Assembly (NCBI GenBank): GCA_949358305.1
Contig: OX442314.1
Location: 8,611,060 to 8,675,059 of the forward strand
Origin: Strigamia acuminata
Lineage: Eukaryota; Arthropoda; Chilopoda; Geophilomorpha; Linotaeniidae
Direction of reading: 5' to 3'
DNA length: 64,000 nucleotides
Shown: piece by piece, positions 10,066-20,809 of the stretch
Position numbering within the stretch: position 1 is the first letter of the stretch
Layout of the letters: every line of letters begins with the position of its first letter
Made by a program: the position numbers and the translations under genes
Notes under the pieces: generated by a model
Database searches by the model: none
What the model saw: the letters and a program-made list of their open reading frames with translations, nothing else
What the model was told of the DNA's origin: nothing

Positions 10066-10915
10066 TAACTCACTCGTACGATGGCGGTGGCGGGAACTTC
10101 GGTGGCTTCTGGGACAGCGATGGTTCACGGCGACCAAGGACTTCTCGTACGACGGCGATGGCGAGCGTTCGCGCGCTCACGATGGCGGTGGTTTACGAGA
10201 AGTCGGAACTTCTACTTCTGGATGGCGTAAATTAGCGGTTGCTAATTCACGCAAGGCGCAATCGGGTGCTGGCTTTGCACAATGGGCAAAGCAAGCAGAG
10301 GTCTCAAATACACAAACTGTAACACAATCAATACTAGCGAGATTCTCGAGCGTAGCAGTGACAAGGTGTTGTTAGTTGTAGTGTATATTCAAGAGTGAGC
10401 CAAAATTGGGGTTCCAAGCTTGGCACACTTCTGAGTTGCACAGAAAATCTGCTCAATTACTGTAGCTCAGTTTGGTGCAACAAAGGAATCTGTTGCACCA
10501 AAACGGTTAATTACCGTTCACCCCAGCCAATTTGGGGTGAAATATGCTTGGGGAGTATTCTCCCCCAAGTCAGATGACATAGTCTGGCACACACCAGACT
10601 GTTGTAAAATAAAATAACACAATTTATCTTTTCAGTGGTGATATTTATTTAATACATACAACAAAATAAAGTGAGATCACCACAAGATAAACATCAGACT
10701 CCCAAAATTACTTTACCTCATGCAATTGTTCACTATTTTAGCTCTTGTTAAACTTATCTCAACATAGAAAGTTTGACTAGTTTTTGGCCAAGTATGTTAA
10801 TTACCATAATACTATAATGATTTAACATATTTTACACAGGTTGGCGTCGCGTGTAACGCGTCACAAATTAACAAAAGAAAGATTGAGTCAGAATACTCCG
10901 GTTTACATATTTGTA
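10066..10915. other. No gene recognised
   Basis: 10066-10250 is GC-richer (repeated 'cgatggcg' words). The sequence then becomes ordinary. Small stem-forming runs such as tctggcacacaccaga at 10583-10598 are present. No ORF with recognisable homology is seen. Confidence 0.4.
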
Positions 10916-10921
10916 GTACAA

Positions 10922-11105
10922 ATTAGAATTTATATATTTATATATACAAGTACAAATTTTGTACTTGTATACTGTATATAAATATATAAATTCTAATATT
11001 AAATATATAAATTCTAATATTAAATATATAAATTCTAATGTTAAATATATAAATTCTAATATTAAATATATAAATTCTAATGTTAAATATATAAATTTTA
11101 ATATG
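10922..11105. repeat. AT-rich hairpin followed by a ~22-bp tandem repeat
   Basis: 10922-10997 is an inverted repeat: attagaatttatatatttat pairs with its complement around a gtacaaattttgtac core. The right arm then amplifies as 'aaatatataaattctaat(a/g)tt' units, about six copies, to 11105. Confidence 0.85.
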
Positions 11106-11295
11106 TAACAATCTATAATTTTATATAAACTTTATAATTATTTACCTTCTAAAAATACTTTATTGCAGTCAAATCTATTCTCTAATTGATACTGTATTCA
11201 TTTTAATTAATTGTAATATTAAAGTTAAGAGTGTCTAATAAACACGATTGAATGCAATCAATTAGAGACCATTCAGATATGGCCATTAATAAATG

Positions 11296-11307
11296 TGTAT
11301 ATATAAA
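11296..11307 (+). promoter_or_regulatory. TATA box of the CS-alpha-beta peptide gene
   Basis: The sequence tgtatatataaa lies about 73-84 bp before the ATG. A transcription start near 11325-11335 (cgacattcaac) would give a ~50 nt leader. The spacing is typical of a TATA-driven insect gene. Confidence 0.6.
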
Positions 11308-11379
11308 CAGCTGCATCGCTACCACAGCACCGACATTCAACAAGAAAGTCTTCCATCGCTATTCGCTATACCGTTGAAA

Positions 11380-11609
11380 ATGAAATATCTAGTCCTCGTG
11401 TTAGTCTGTCTTATGCTGTGTGTTGGTAAGTTCTATTCTGGATAAAATATTTTAGTTTTGTTTTAATATTTTATCTTTTATCTTTCTTATTAGGAATGGC
11501 ATATGGCTGCGATGTTGAAGAAGATTGCAGAGCTGATTGTGCCCGTTATGATATAAAAAATATCAAAGGGGCCTGTTCGGACGTCAAAATTTGCGAATGT
11601 GGGTCGTAA
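11380..11609 (+). CDS. Secreted CS-alpha-beta (defensin-like) peptide, 2 exons
   Basis: Exon 1 is 11380-11425 (46 nt, ending GTTG|GTAAGT). Exon 2 is 11494-11609 (after ttattag). The spliced ORF encodes 53 residues: a hydrophobic signal peptide of about 20 residues (MKYLVLVLVCLMLCVG start), then an acidic mature region with six cysteines spaced C-x5-C-x3-C-x10-C-x5-C-x-C. The CxxxC plus CxC pattern is the hallmark of the CS-alpha-beta fold shared by arthropod defensins, drosomycin-type peptides and related families. Two relatives lie in this window, at 14066-14294 and 61379-61567, with the same exon phase. The peptide is probably immune or otherwise secreted; its target cannot be read from sequence. 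Confidence 0.8.
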
Positions 11610-12490
11610 AGAGAGGTGAAAAAATAACTTTAATACTAAATGTGTCTATTTGGTTGGTTTGGTTTAACACCGAGATCTTTTTGGAGCGAAAAAGCATTAA
11701 ATCAATGGTTTTACCCATGGTGTTCTGCCTAATGGAGCATACAACAAAAGCATCTTACCTCACGATGTTTCGAAAACTAAAAAACCTAATCCACGAAGAA
11801 ATTGGTCAAGAATTTGAGCCCGATTTCTTCGTTAGCGATTACGTGGACGACGCAATGAACGTCGCGCGGGAAGTTTTCTCTAAAACCCGAATGCACGGAT
11901 GTTATTTCCATTTAGCGTCGAACATTTGGCGTCGCGTACAGCGCGAGGGTTTACGTAAAAAGTATTTGGGGGATGCCGAATTCAATTTACGGGTGAGACA
12001 GCTCTCTGCTTTGTCGTTTTTGCCGGTTGATAGAATCAAGGCCGCTTATGGGCTCTTAAAGCCACTTTTTGGTGACGATGCGGCTGGGTTGTTGGAGTGG
12101 TGGGAGGAGAATTATGTTTTTGGTAAGTTACGGAATGGAGTTCGAAGCAGACCGGAGTTTCCGCCGGAGTTGTGGAGTTCTTACGCGGTTATCGAGGCGA
12201 AACAACCACGGACAGCAAACGCTGTGAAGGGGTGGTTCTCTCGTTTCCGTATTTTAATTGAAGAGAAAGACGTTGGGCTTTTTCGCATGTTTGTTGCGTT
12301 GCAGCGAGAGCAAGGGGATACGGAATTTACTTGCGATACATTGTATATAAATAAGCCATATAAAACCCCGCGAGAAAGACAAAAGGAATTGTGCTTGAAA
12401 AATCTGATGGGAGGAGAGAGAAGGAATGGAAGTGCTGGATTTCCTCCGGGAAATCGCCCTAAACAAGTAGTGCCATGTTGTTTAATTTAA
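11591..12490 (+). pseudogene. MULE transposase, C-terminal two thirds
   Basis: From about 11700 the frame reads as a Mutator-like transposase: VFCLMEHTTKASYLTMF, then FFVSDYVDDAMNVAREVF (second catalytic Asp), then GCYFHLASNIWRRVQ (C..H motif), then the helical region to RTANAVKGWFSRF. The first catalytic Asp region is missing, and the frame begins at the 3' end of the CS-alpha-beta peptide exon, so the copy is 5'-truncated. It runs directly into the conserved leader of a C2H2 zinc-finger gene. Shards of the same transposase occur before the other zinc-finger copies (49677-49919, and C-terminal nubs at 35320 and 49905). Confidence 0.75.
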
Positions 12491-13090
12491 TTTGTTTTGA
12501 TTCACCATTATTGATGTCTCAAATTTTCTATCTTTGTTTTATTTTACATTTTTAAAAACGAAATATTTTCGCGGCATGGCAGCATATGGCTTGTGATAAG
12601 AAAACCTGTAGTTGCGGGTTTTAGTGACAGCCGACCGCTCGCTATCCCAGGTTTTCCCGTCACTGCAAGAATCACCCCGCACCATTTGCAGTTGACAATA
12701 TCGTTTCCCGTTCGTCTTTTTGTCAGATTTGAGGTAGAATGTGTCCTTATTGAAATTACTATTTGTAAACATGATTTTAATTTGATTTATTTTTATTAGT
12801 TGGCTGATATAATCAGGGATTCCTGGTTAATACTGTCATAAGACAGGCTGAAGATAAACTCGGTCATCCAAGTTGAAATGTAATAAATTGAACTTATCTT
12901 TTAGAATACTCTCAGCAAAATTTTTTTATTTGAAAACCTAATGTTTGACTTCTAATTCCAGAATGTTCATTTTCGATTGAGCGATAACCTACCATCAAAA
13001 AATCAGTGGTATAGTTTGCAAACGAAACATTTTCTGCACTCAGCACGGAGTCTCGTTATTTTTTTAATAAACAAAATAAAGAGAAACGAA
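12440..13090 (+). repeat. Conserved leader of zinc-finger repeat unit, copy A
   Basis: About 600 bp conserved upstream of all four zinc-finger ORFs: 'taaacaagtagtgccat', 'tttgttttgattcaccatt', a 'gcgggttttagtgacagccg' block, 'ggttttcccgtcactgcaag', 'accagggattcctggttaat' with a small palindrome, and 'ccagaatgttcattttc' just before the ORF. Copies are at 35320-35969, 49905-50773 and, reversed, 63212-63735. It is probably the promoter and 5' UTR plus intron of the family. Confidence 0.85.
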
Positions 13091-13510
13091 ATGCGTTACA
13101 ATTGCAATTTGTGTAATTATACAAGTTCACGTTATTCAAGTTTGAAGAACCACATGCTTATGCATACAGGTGAAAAGCCCTTCAAGTGCCAGGTGTGTTC
13201 AATGACTTTTAGAGCTAAAAGCACGTTAGTTGTCCACATGCGAACTCACACGGGAGAAAAACCATTCAATTGTCATTTATGTGCTTACTCCTGTATTGGA
13301 AGTGGGAATTTAAAACGACACGTAACAACCCATACTGGTGAAAAACCATTCAAGTGTCATTTATGTACTTATTCTTGCAATCAAAGTTGGAGTTTAAAAT
13401 CACATTTATTAACCCATAGTGGAGAAAAACTATTCAAGTGTCATGTTTGTGCTTATTCCTGTACGAGAAAAGATGCTTTCAAAAAACATTTAACAAAGCA
13501 TCTAAATTGA
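13091..13510 (+). CDS. C2H2 zinc-finger protein, five fingers (copy A)
   Basis: Five consecutive C2H2 fingers with TGEKPF-type linkers: CNLCNYTSSRYSSLKNH, CQVCSMTFRAKSTLVVH, CHLCAYSCIGSGNLKRH, CHLCTYSCNQSWSLKSH and CHVCAYSCTRKDAFKKH. The product is almost nothing but fingers (139 aa), so it is a predicted nucleic-acid binding protein with no effector domain. In the other copies an ATG starts four codons earlier (MKRK/MERK); here it is ATA, so the first usable ATG is at 13091. The finger number differs between copies (5, 8, 7, 9) while the first, second and last fingers stay similar, which points to recombination among the middle fingers. Confidence 0.8.
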   Translation: MRYNCNLCNYTSSRYSSLKNHMLMHTGEKPFKCQVCSMTFRAKSTLVVHMRTHTGEKPFNCHLCAYSCIGSGNLKRHVTTHTGEKPFKCHLCTYSCNQSWSLKSHLLTHSGEKLFKCHVCAYSCTRKDAFKKHLTKHLN

Positions 13511-14010
13511 ATAATTCTCGCACCATGATCATAATTCTTTCACCAAAAGCATCTTTTCACATTTATACTTATTTCTGCATTTAAAGTTAATATTTAAGTT
13601 TGTTTCAATCTATTTGGCCTCAAAACAAAACCAAATGTGACTTTGTTATTCTTTTTTTATTTTATCTTTCGATTACTATATGGACATTTCGTTGATATTT
13701 AATTACATTTTGGAGATTGTATTCATTTGTAATTACACTTTGAGATTATCAGTACTTATTTAATGTTTTAAATTAAATTTTGAGAACAATTATAATGACA
13801 TTTTGTTTGATAAATAAAAGTTGTGTTTTATTGAAACAAACATTTCATTCCTTTTTTCATTCATTTTAATCAGATACCAGTATATCTTATTAAACTATTT
13901 GAATTACAAGTAAAAAGAAAACAGCCAAGACAAAAAGTTTTATTTTTAGTTACATTCAGCTTTAAAATACAATTTAGTTTGAAGATAATCACATCAATTT
14001 TAACTGTAAA
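13511..14010 (+). repeat. Conserved 3' flank of zinc-finger unit, copy A
   Basis: Conserved blocks 'attctcgcaccatgatcata', 'ttgtttcaatctatttggc', 'gataaataaaagttgtgttt' (a probable poly(A) signal region) and, further on, 'agacaaaaagttttattttt' and 'ttcagctttaaaatacaatt'. The last two match 61880-62010 in reverse, next to copy D, so the repeated unit extends at least 500 bp past the ORF. Confidence 0.8.
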
Positions 14011-14065
14011 AAGAAAAGAAAATTATTTTTTTTTTCAAATTAAAAATTGAAATTAGTTTCACTAA

Positions 14066-14294
14066 CTAGCAAACACAAATATCTTCGCGACATCTTCCGC
14101 CACGTTTAGTCCCATCATGAGTTCAAATTATATTGCAATCATTGTCACCACAGACGATGCCAGAAGTCATTGCTCCAAAAACGATGCAAAACCAATGACA
14201 CTTATTAACAAATACCAATTAAATTAGAGAAAAGTTAACTTACCAATCAAAGTGATGACATGAGATAGCACAAGATGAGAACAAGTTTCATCAT
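14066..14294 (-). pseudogene. CS-alpha-beta peptide pseudogene
   Basis: Minus strand. The signal-peptide exon is 14294-14244, starting ATGATGAAACTTGTT and ending at a GTAAG donor. The mature exon is 14172-14066, with cysteines in the family order. It is broken twice. The signal exon has an in-frame TGA near its end, apparently from a one-base shift, because the phase at the donor differs from its relatives. In the mature exon, the position of the third family cysteine is a TGA codon. The last three cysteines (C-x4-C-x-C) are intact. A TATA-like tataaaaag lies upstream on the minus strand near 14425. It is a dead relative of the gene at 11380. Confidence 0.7.
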
Positions 14295-14329
14295 TTTTTT
14301 GTAGATTCAAATTGCTGTACTAGTATTAT

Positions 14330-15039
14330 AGTTGAATTGAAAGTTCGCCGCAAACCAATAGGAAAGCAGCTTCAGTTATGTTCTGCAACTCCGTTTTTCT
14401 TCTCTTTTTATACTTATGAGCACGTGCTGGATTGTGGGAAAAATCATTGCAATTTCAGATTTGGTTCTTTGGATAAGTAATTAGTAATTGTGAAATAAGC
14501 AATGCATCATAAAAATATTGCAATTAAGGAAAGAAATTAACAATTTAAATAATAACAATATTACCAATACTACAATATTACAATATTAAATCTTCAATCA
14601 CAAGTGAGAATAAGTTAATGGACTTCTAACAGAAAAAAAAATTGGTGCAAAACTAAACCAACAGCACCCATTTAAAATCCTTCCAATTATACTAAACAAC
14701 AATTATACTAAACAACAACTGGAATTAGAATATCGTCTGCGCACAATGGGATGCGCAGTACGAATCCCATTGTAACGATATTAAAAGACATAATTCTCAC
14801 AAATAGTGACTTAATAATAATAACTTCACGAGATATTCGATGACGTTATTGAAATAACAAAATTTACATCTCGCGCTACGACACGTTTATTCTCCATGCG
14901 CACGTCGACTGTCACGACCGAATAAAGCTCGAACATCAAGATGTGGGAAGGCGAAAAGGAGAAATCCGGGTAAAATTTAACATTTAGAACCAGGAAATTG
15001 ATCGGCATTTATTCATCAATCTATTTATTCGTTTAAAAG
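14330..15039. other. No gene recognised
   Basis: AT-rich spacer. It includes the TATA region of the minus-strand peptide pseudogene at its left edge and short duplications such as 'aattatactaaacaac' at 14685-14712. A minus-strand ORF at 14826-15008 has no supporting homology. Confidence 0.4.
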
Positions 15040-15901
15040 CAATAAAAAACTCATCATCATCATCGTGATCCTCGTGCTTTGCTGTTTCTGCTGTTCACTC
15101 CTGGGCGCAGGAGCCGCATACGTGTTCGCCGGCGGAGGATCGTCTCGGGGACAAGGACCGTTCGAACCCGGAGGAATATTCGGAGGTTAGTCCGATCAAA
15201 AATTCCCCTCCAACATTTCGTTCGCGATGAAAACCAGCTCTCCTTATTGTTATTCCAGGAAAAGATTTACCACGGTGTAAACCGTTAAAAGCAAAGCCCA
15301 GTCCTCCAGACCCTGCACTGAATTTTGCAAGTACCACTTCTGATAAAATAGTGCAGAGTACCCATTACCAAGCCAGCTTCGTTTTATATCAACCGAAGTT
15401 TGCGCTAGATGGAGACGTTAAGACTTGCAGCCACACTTCCGAGACACCGGGAGAGAACGACGAGACCCCCTGGTGGCGGCTCGACATGGTAGACCAATAC
15501 ATCATTGCGAGCGTGTTTTACGAGGGAAGAGAAGACTGCTGCTGTGCGTTGGAATGCGCATGAATTGAATGATGTATTAACGAATTAATTGTCTATTTGC
15601 AGCGAACAGAGACAACGATATTCAAGTGAGAGTGGGCAATTATGCTGAAGGGACGGGCAAACTTGCGCCTTTCAACCGCAATGGCTTGTGCGGTGAACAT
15701 AGAGGGACTACGACGCAAGGTCAAAAACTCACTTTCACGTGTCCCAAAATGTTGTTTGGCCGATATTTGTCTGTACAGAAGGTTAAGAAGTGCGAAGACT
15801 GTAATAGTTTTGTTCTGACTATTTGCGAGCTGACGATAAAGGGACGTAAGAGGGTAGCGCCGCCACCGAAAGCTGGTGGGAAAAAGAAATTGATGATGTA
15901 A
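15040..15901 (+). CDS. Fucolectin (FTP)-domain lectin, membrane-anchored or secreted
   Basis: Three exons: about 15040-15185 (ends GGAG|GTTAGT), 15259-15543 (after tattccag; ends CTGCT|GTGCGT) and 15603-15901 (after tatttgcag). Exon 1 encodes KKLIIIIVILVLCCFCC, a signal or transmembrane segment, then a Gly-rich linker. Exons 2-3 encode an FTP domain (eel-fucolectin/tachylectin-4/pentraxin-1 type): FALDGDVKTCSHT, PWWRLDM, REDCC joining VRVGNY across the intron, then LCGE, FTCP, GRYLSVQK and LTICELTI. This family binds fucose-type glycans, often in innate immunity. The C-terminus is basic (KAGGKKKLMM). No ATG is visible in the exon-1 frame before a TGA, so an upstream exon is likely. aattaaag near 15960 may be the poly(A) signal. 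Confidence 0.75.
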
Positions 15902-15940
15902 TCGTTTGGGCATCGAATTGTTGGGTTTAAGTTGTTTGTT

Positions 15941-16099
15941 GTGTTTATGTAATGAGAAAAATTAAAGTTTTTGTTTGGTTTGTGAAGAAAACGATGTGAA
16001 ATAAGGATTTTCTTTCTGAGCAATATCATTATTTGATATGTAACAAATGTTGCACGTTTGCCACCACACGATGGCGCGCCAACAAGTACCAATAAAAGT
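15941..16099 (+). repeat. Lectin 3' flank, duplicated at 51664-51760 and 53655-53723
   Basis: 'taatgagaaaaattaaagtt' and 'gaagaaaacgatgtgaaata' recur at 51669-51750. 'atgtaacaaatgttgcacgtttgcc...aagtaccaataaaagt' recurs at 53660-53723. The second match continues there into the sequence found at 34861 here, which exposes the gypsy insertion point. Confidence 0.85.
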
Positions 16100-16923
16100 T
16101 GTCGCGTCCTACTTTGTATAGGTTTAAATAGCGCTAACGTGTAATACTTTACCTGTGATCAATTATGCAAATACCCAAATGAATACCAAATGTATGTAAA
16201 TAAACAGGTAATTTATTCACCAGGCTTTATGCCTTTAAAATACACTCAGTAATAATTCTAGAGTCGACGTGGTCAGCGTCGAACAAAGGATTTCTCAAGA
16301 TGGCGTCGTCGATTCCGCGTGGTCGGCGGAACAAAGGCGGCGTCTCGAGTTGTCGTTAATTCGTCACGGATTCGTCTTCACGGACGCGGTGGAATGCTCT
16401 TTCGAGTCTTCTATCCGTGCCTGTTGTCTAGGGTTTGGTTTAGCGTCGCAGAGGCCTCGTCTAGGAACTTTGGGGTTCCCTACAAAGCACTCGGACACTT
16501 ACTTCGGCGAATAATCGTCTGGGCGATTATTCTGGGTGATTTCACAAGGGCTATTCTCGTGCTTTCGCAGGAATAGCTCGCAAGTGACTTCGTGAGAGTT
16601 ACAGTTTGCACTTTACTCAGCGATCCTCGATCAATCCTAACTTGTAGTTGAAGTTGGCCTGACGGTGAGGTAGTTGCTGTGTTCTTGGTGTCGTTTGTGT
16701 AAGTTCTGACTTTAGGCGGGAAACACAGCCTTTTATGCAGTGGGGTGAAGGGCCGGCGATCAACCAATGGGGGCTGACCACCAGCCGCTTCCTCCCCCTC
16801 GGGGCACACACCTGCCATGGGGAGGTGGAGCCAACTCGGGGGGGGGGAACGACTCTTCAATCACAGTGACTCAGAGGACAAGTATCCACCCTGGGGGGAC
16901 ACTTATCCAACTGGGTCACCACA
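16100..16923 (-). repeat. Gypsy 3' LTR (left copy)
   Basis: Starts TGTCGCGTCC and ends TCACCACA on the plus strand. It contains a taggtttaaatagcgc segment near its left end. The internal side is followed by a pyrimidine run (cgtccctcctcc), which is the polypurine tract in the element's own direction. Confidence 0.9.
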
Positions 16924-16925
16924 CG

Positions 16926-16937
16926 TCCCTCCTCCAG
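16926..16937 (-). promoter_or_regulatory. Gypsy polypurine tract
   Basis: On the minus strand ggaggaggga lies directly before the 3' LTR, the usual plus-strand primer position. Confidence 0.7.
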
Positions 16938-16967
16938 CTTCGATCTCGGATCGGAGCGATCTCAATT

Positions 16968-19900
16968 TTATCGCTCTCCTCTGCGAAGAGCCGGCAGCAC
17001 TCCTCTGCATGGGCGGAGGATCACTGGCGGCACTGCCGGTGGCGGCGGTGGTAAATCCGGGGGCAGAGAGGTTGTCAGATCCGCAGGATCCTGTCGCTCG
17101 TTGAGGAAGTACTGCGGGTGACCGCCGACTGGCTCGCCAATCAGCCCCGTACGTTCGTGGATCCAAATCCGGGTGGATGCCGGGAATCGGTCGGGAACGA
17201 GCCGGATCCTTCGCGACTCGGCGCTCGATCCGGGTTTCCGGTGGGCCCGCAGGATTCGACGATGGAAGACGGCGTCCATGGTAGATCGGGCCTCTCTGTT
17301 CAGCCATTTGAGGATTGACTCGCCGTGATCATCGGAGTCAATGATGCGTTGTCGCGTGAACTCCGACATCTGAAGGAATGGGTATTCCACTCCTAACCTC
17401 AAGTAAAGCTGCGCTGTTGGGGGCGGCGGAGGCGACGGTGGAAGCGGAATCTCCAGTGGGCTCTCCAACGGCGGCGCAGCCGGCTCTGGCGAAAGAGCGG
17501 CCAGCTCTGCCGCTGGTGGTGAAGGAGGGGGCAGCGGAGGAGTTCGCGGTCCTCGGTTGGAGCGCTTCGGAATCAATATGGGTCGATTCGCGTACCGCTT
17601 CTCCTTTGGGAATACCGGCTTTGGGGTCGGTATGTATGGTTGGACCGCCGCCTCTGGGGGGGCGGTCTCGATGGCCTGTGGGAGGCTTGCTGCCGTCCCC
17701 GGTATCTCCGGAACCTCCCGAATTGTTCGCAACAAGGAAGGGTGGACTCCGGGGTCCCGGTAGCGGAATGCCAACGAACGCATCTTTGAAAACTGCAGGC
17801 CTGGGTTCTCCGTATTTCTGGCCAGGTCGAAGCGCAGCGAGGCGGGCTCAGGAGTCCATCCGGCCCATACCTGGTACAACGCCTGAGGAAGGTGAACTCC
17901 CTCACGGTCGACGATTGTCCAGGCCGCCATAGCCTGCCGACTGTCCAAGAAGACGCCCAGGGACAACAGCTGGGCCATTACGTTTGTCACGGCCAAATTC
18001 AAACTGCTCCGATGGCAGGGGTGAGCGCGGTCCGGATTGTCACTGAACTGTTGTGACAGCTTCCGCATCTGCTCGATCGCCCAATTGATGTGATGAGTTT
18101 GGGCGGCGTCGGCCTGTCGTATGGCCAACTCGGCATTCGCGGGGATCTCGTATTCGGCCAGATATTCCTGTAACTCGCTGAGTGGAGGATAGGCCGCTTC
18201 ACGCCGGCATCTGGCGTCCATCTCTCGCTGTGCGTACCACTCGGCGTTGCGATAAGGTCGATACACTCGTGGCGTTGGGGGTGACGGTGGACGGCCCAAC
18301 CCGGGTAGGTCATCGTATCTGACCCGTTTCGGAGTTGGATCTCCCACTGGAATCATCCGGGGAGGGGTCCACGCAGTTACGGCTGGATTCGTGCCCTCAA
18401 GAAGTGGCGGCCATCGCGCCACTACCTGTGGGGGTACGAGCGCTGTCGGCACGGTCGGAGTTGATCCCGACGGCCGGTTGGCCGAGTATCCTCGAAAGGC
18501 GTTCTTTAAAGCTTTGGCCAAATCCTGTTTCGTAACCGGTCCCTCTTTGTCCGACTCATCTGGGGACATTTGTTCCTCCGTCAACTCGCCCAAATCGATC
18601 TCCGCTTGGGGCTTGGATGGCCCAGCCGTGGGTCCGAGACTTTGGGGTTTGGACCTTTTCACGGCGGCCATCTCTCGCTCTTTCTCCAATCCTTTAGCGA
18701 TCAGAGACTGTGCCCGTATCTTCTGTCGTATTTTACGCTTCCGATTCCTCCTGGTGCTGGCTGCGACGGATCTTCGTTGGACCGTCCTCTGGGGGACGTC
18801 CGTCGGAGAATCCGGTCTCTGGTGTGATGAGACGGTTCGTCGCGACGAGGATTGATCTGACGACTGTGTGGTAATCGCCATAAACAACGAGGATCTTTTC
18901 TTTCCTCGATCTTGGTGTGTCTCGGTCCTCGCAGCCCAGTGGGCGGAAGATTCGACAGTTCGCTCAGCCCGCGCGTCGTCTGGCGAGGCAGGCTCGAGCG
19001 TTACTACTCGGCGGCACTCCGAGCGCACGACAACTCGAGTTCGGGAACTGGAGCTGCTCGAGCGGCTGCGGTGGTCGCGACTCGTTGACGGGCCGGCCTC
19101 TATTGGGGAGACGGCCTGTCTTCTTCGTGCGGGTCCGCGTGGGGCGGACTCCGCCGGACGCTTCGATCTTCTGTGATGGCGGCGACTTCCCAGGATACCA
19201 GCGTGGTATAACTGCCACATCTCAGACTGCGTGGCCGTAAAATTCGCCGGCGGTATCCATCTGGGTGTCAAATGGTCCTCTTCGATGTCGCGAAGCCATC
19301 TACGGATTTCTTCGGGGGAGAAACCGTTTCTCTCGAGAACTCGGGTTACTCCGTGAGTCTCGGTGCGCTTTAAGCGTTCGATCTCGTCGTCCACTATTCT
19401 CTGGCGGGCTGCCAAGGTCGGGGCCTCGCGCCACCTGTGGGAGGTGTGCAGCTCGGCCACCGTGCCTGGGTAAGCCTCTTCCAGATACCCGGAGTAAACG
19501 GGGCTCGGCGGATCCGCATCGGGTGGGATCCGCGGCCCCACTCGCTCCCTCATCTCCTTCGTCATGCACTCAACCAGCGTTTTCGATCGCTCGAATTTTT
19601 CTTCGAGGGTCCTGGAATACATCAATCGAATTTTCCAGGCGCTGGTCTCCGCAGGATAGGCCTGCCGCAGGTAAATCGGCAGGGCTCCGCGAAAGATGTT
19701 GTTGGCGGTTGACGCCGTCGAAGGCAGGGCGTCCCACGATTCTAGCGGGTCGACCTGAATAATTTTAGATCACAAGATTAATATAATAAATCCCAGTTAA
19801 CGATGGGGATCAGAAATATGCTCAAGATCGACGGTGGCAGCAACCCCTTTCTTTTGTTGCGGCCGTCGGTCTTATTTTCTTGTTTCGCAGTTCTGCGATG

Positions 19901-20430
19901 ATCTCCGTCGTTGTAGCGCTGATCCAACACTACTTTTGAACTCAGGTGATCCGCTTTTAGGAAGGGGTCGCAGGCAAAACCGATCGTTAAATTCTTAATT
20001 TTACGTTAAATTTTTTTATTTTAACTCTAATCGTATTTTAATTTATTACGATGTTTAAATTTAAAAGAAAGAAAACCTTTAGTTTTGGTTTTGGTTTGCC
20101 ACGAAGCCATTCCGCGAACACTTCCTTTGTTCTAGTTTTCTGGCGGCCTTGACTCCGAGGTGAATCTGGGTCCACTCTCGGGTTTTTAGCCAGCTTTAAA
20201 TCAATAATAAAACAGAAAGAAATATATCAGTCACAAGTCACGCTCCAATCTGGGTTGGATGCAATAGATTCAAAGAATTATGTGATTTCTCTGGGGAAAT
20301 CACACTAATTTACCTGCAACGGCGGTTGTTTGTCCCAATTCTCATCTTCTTCTGCATTTACGATTAGGCCGTCGCTCTCGTCTCTTGACGATGCGCTCGG
20401 CTCTAATCGTGGGTTGCGTCGATCGGCCAT
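16968..20430 (-). CDS. Gypsy ORF3: large spliced Pro/Arg-rich protein, unknown
   Basis: This ORF sits at the env position, downstream of pol. The main exon runs 19754-16968 (after attattcag) and encodes ~928 aa. Two upstream exons fit in phase 0: 20430-20314 (starts ATGGCCGATCGACGC, ends CCGTTGCAG|GTAAAT) and 20193-20077 (after gatttaaag, ends CTAAAG|GTTTTC). Each is exactly 39 codons. An open stretch at about 19992-19802 could be a further exon. The protein has an RR/SR-rich region around residues 170-300 of the main exon, a helical middle, then long Pro-rich runs. I see no signal peptide, transmembrane helix or env motif. It is neither gag, protease, RT nor integrase. The function is unknown; a structural or nucleic-acid-binding role is only a guess. 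Confidence 0.65.
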
Positions 20431-20809
20431 TTCAATTTAGGAAAATGAAGTTTTGTTTGAGAGGTCTTTGTTTTCTCTTTGGGGAGAAGCAAAAAACACG
20501 TCTCGTCGTGTTAAAAACAGTCGGAAACTGGGCCTATCGACGCTGAGAATTGTGGGTCTCGAACGCGTCTCGTATTTTGCGAGATCCGCCGTGCTGGCAA
20601 TGACGCTACGGGGTCGACCGCGTGGTTTCATTGTCACGTGGTCGCCCGATACGTCATAACTTCTCGTCTGTTAGTGGTGACTGCGACAATTCGTTGCGAA
20701 GTTTGGACTTAGCCAAATTTTCGCGTCTCAACATGTGCAGCAGCTCTCGTAAGTAAATCTTTTTATTTTACAAGGCCTCCGCTCCATGTTATCACATTTT
20801 CTTTTATTT

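Noticed and set aside
14826-15008. 60-aa minus-strand ORF upstream of the lectin
   Set aside because: No homology, no splice or promoter support, not conserved elsewhere in the window.
16968-19754. ORF3 as an envelope gene
   Set aside because: Position fits, but no signal peptide, transmembrane anchor, cleavage motif or cysteine pattern was seen.
18335-19762. Plus-strand ORFs of 100-165 aa opposite gypsy ORF3
   Set aside because: High-GC shadow frames of the long minus-strand ORF; no homology and no promoter.
20437-20659. Overlapping ORFs between pol and ORF3 exons
   Set aside because: Both strands open by chance in a GC-rich spacer; not linked in frame to ORF3 exons.
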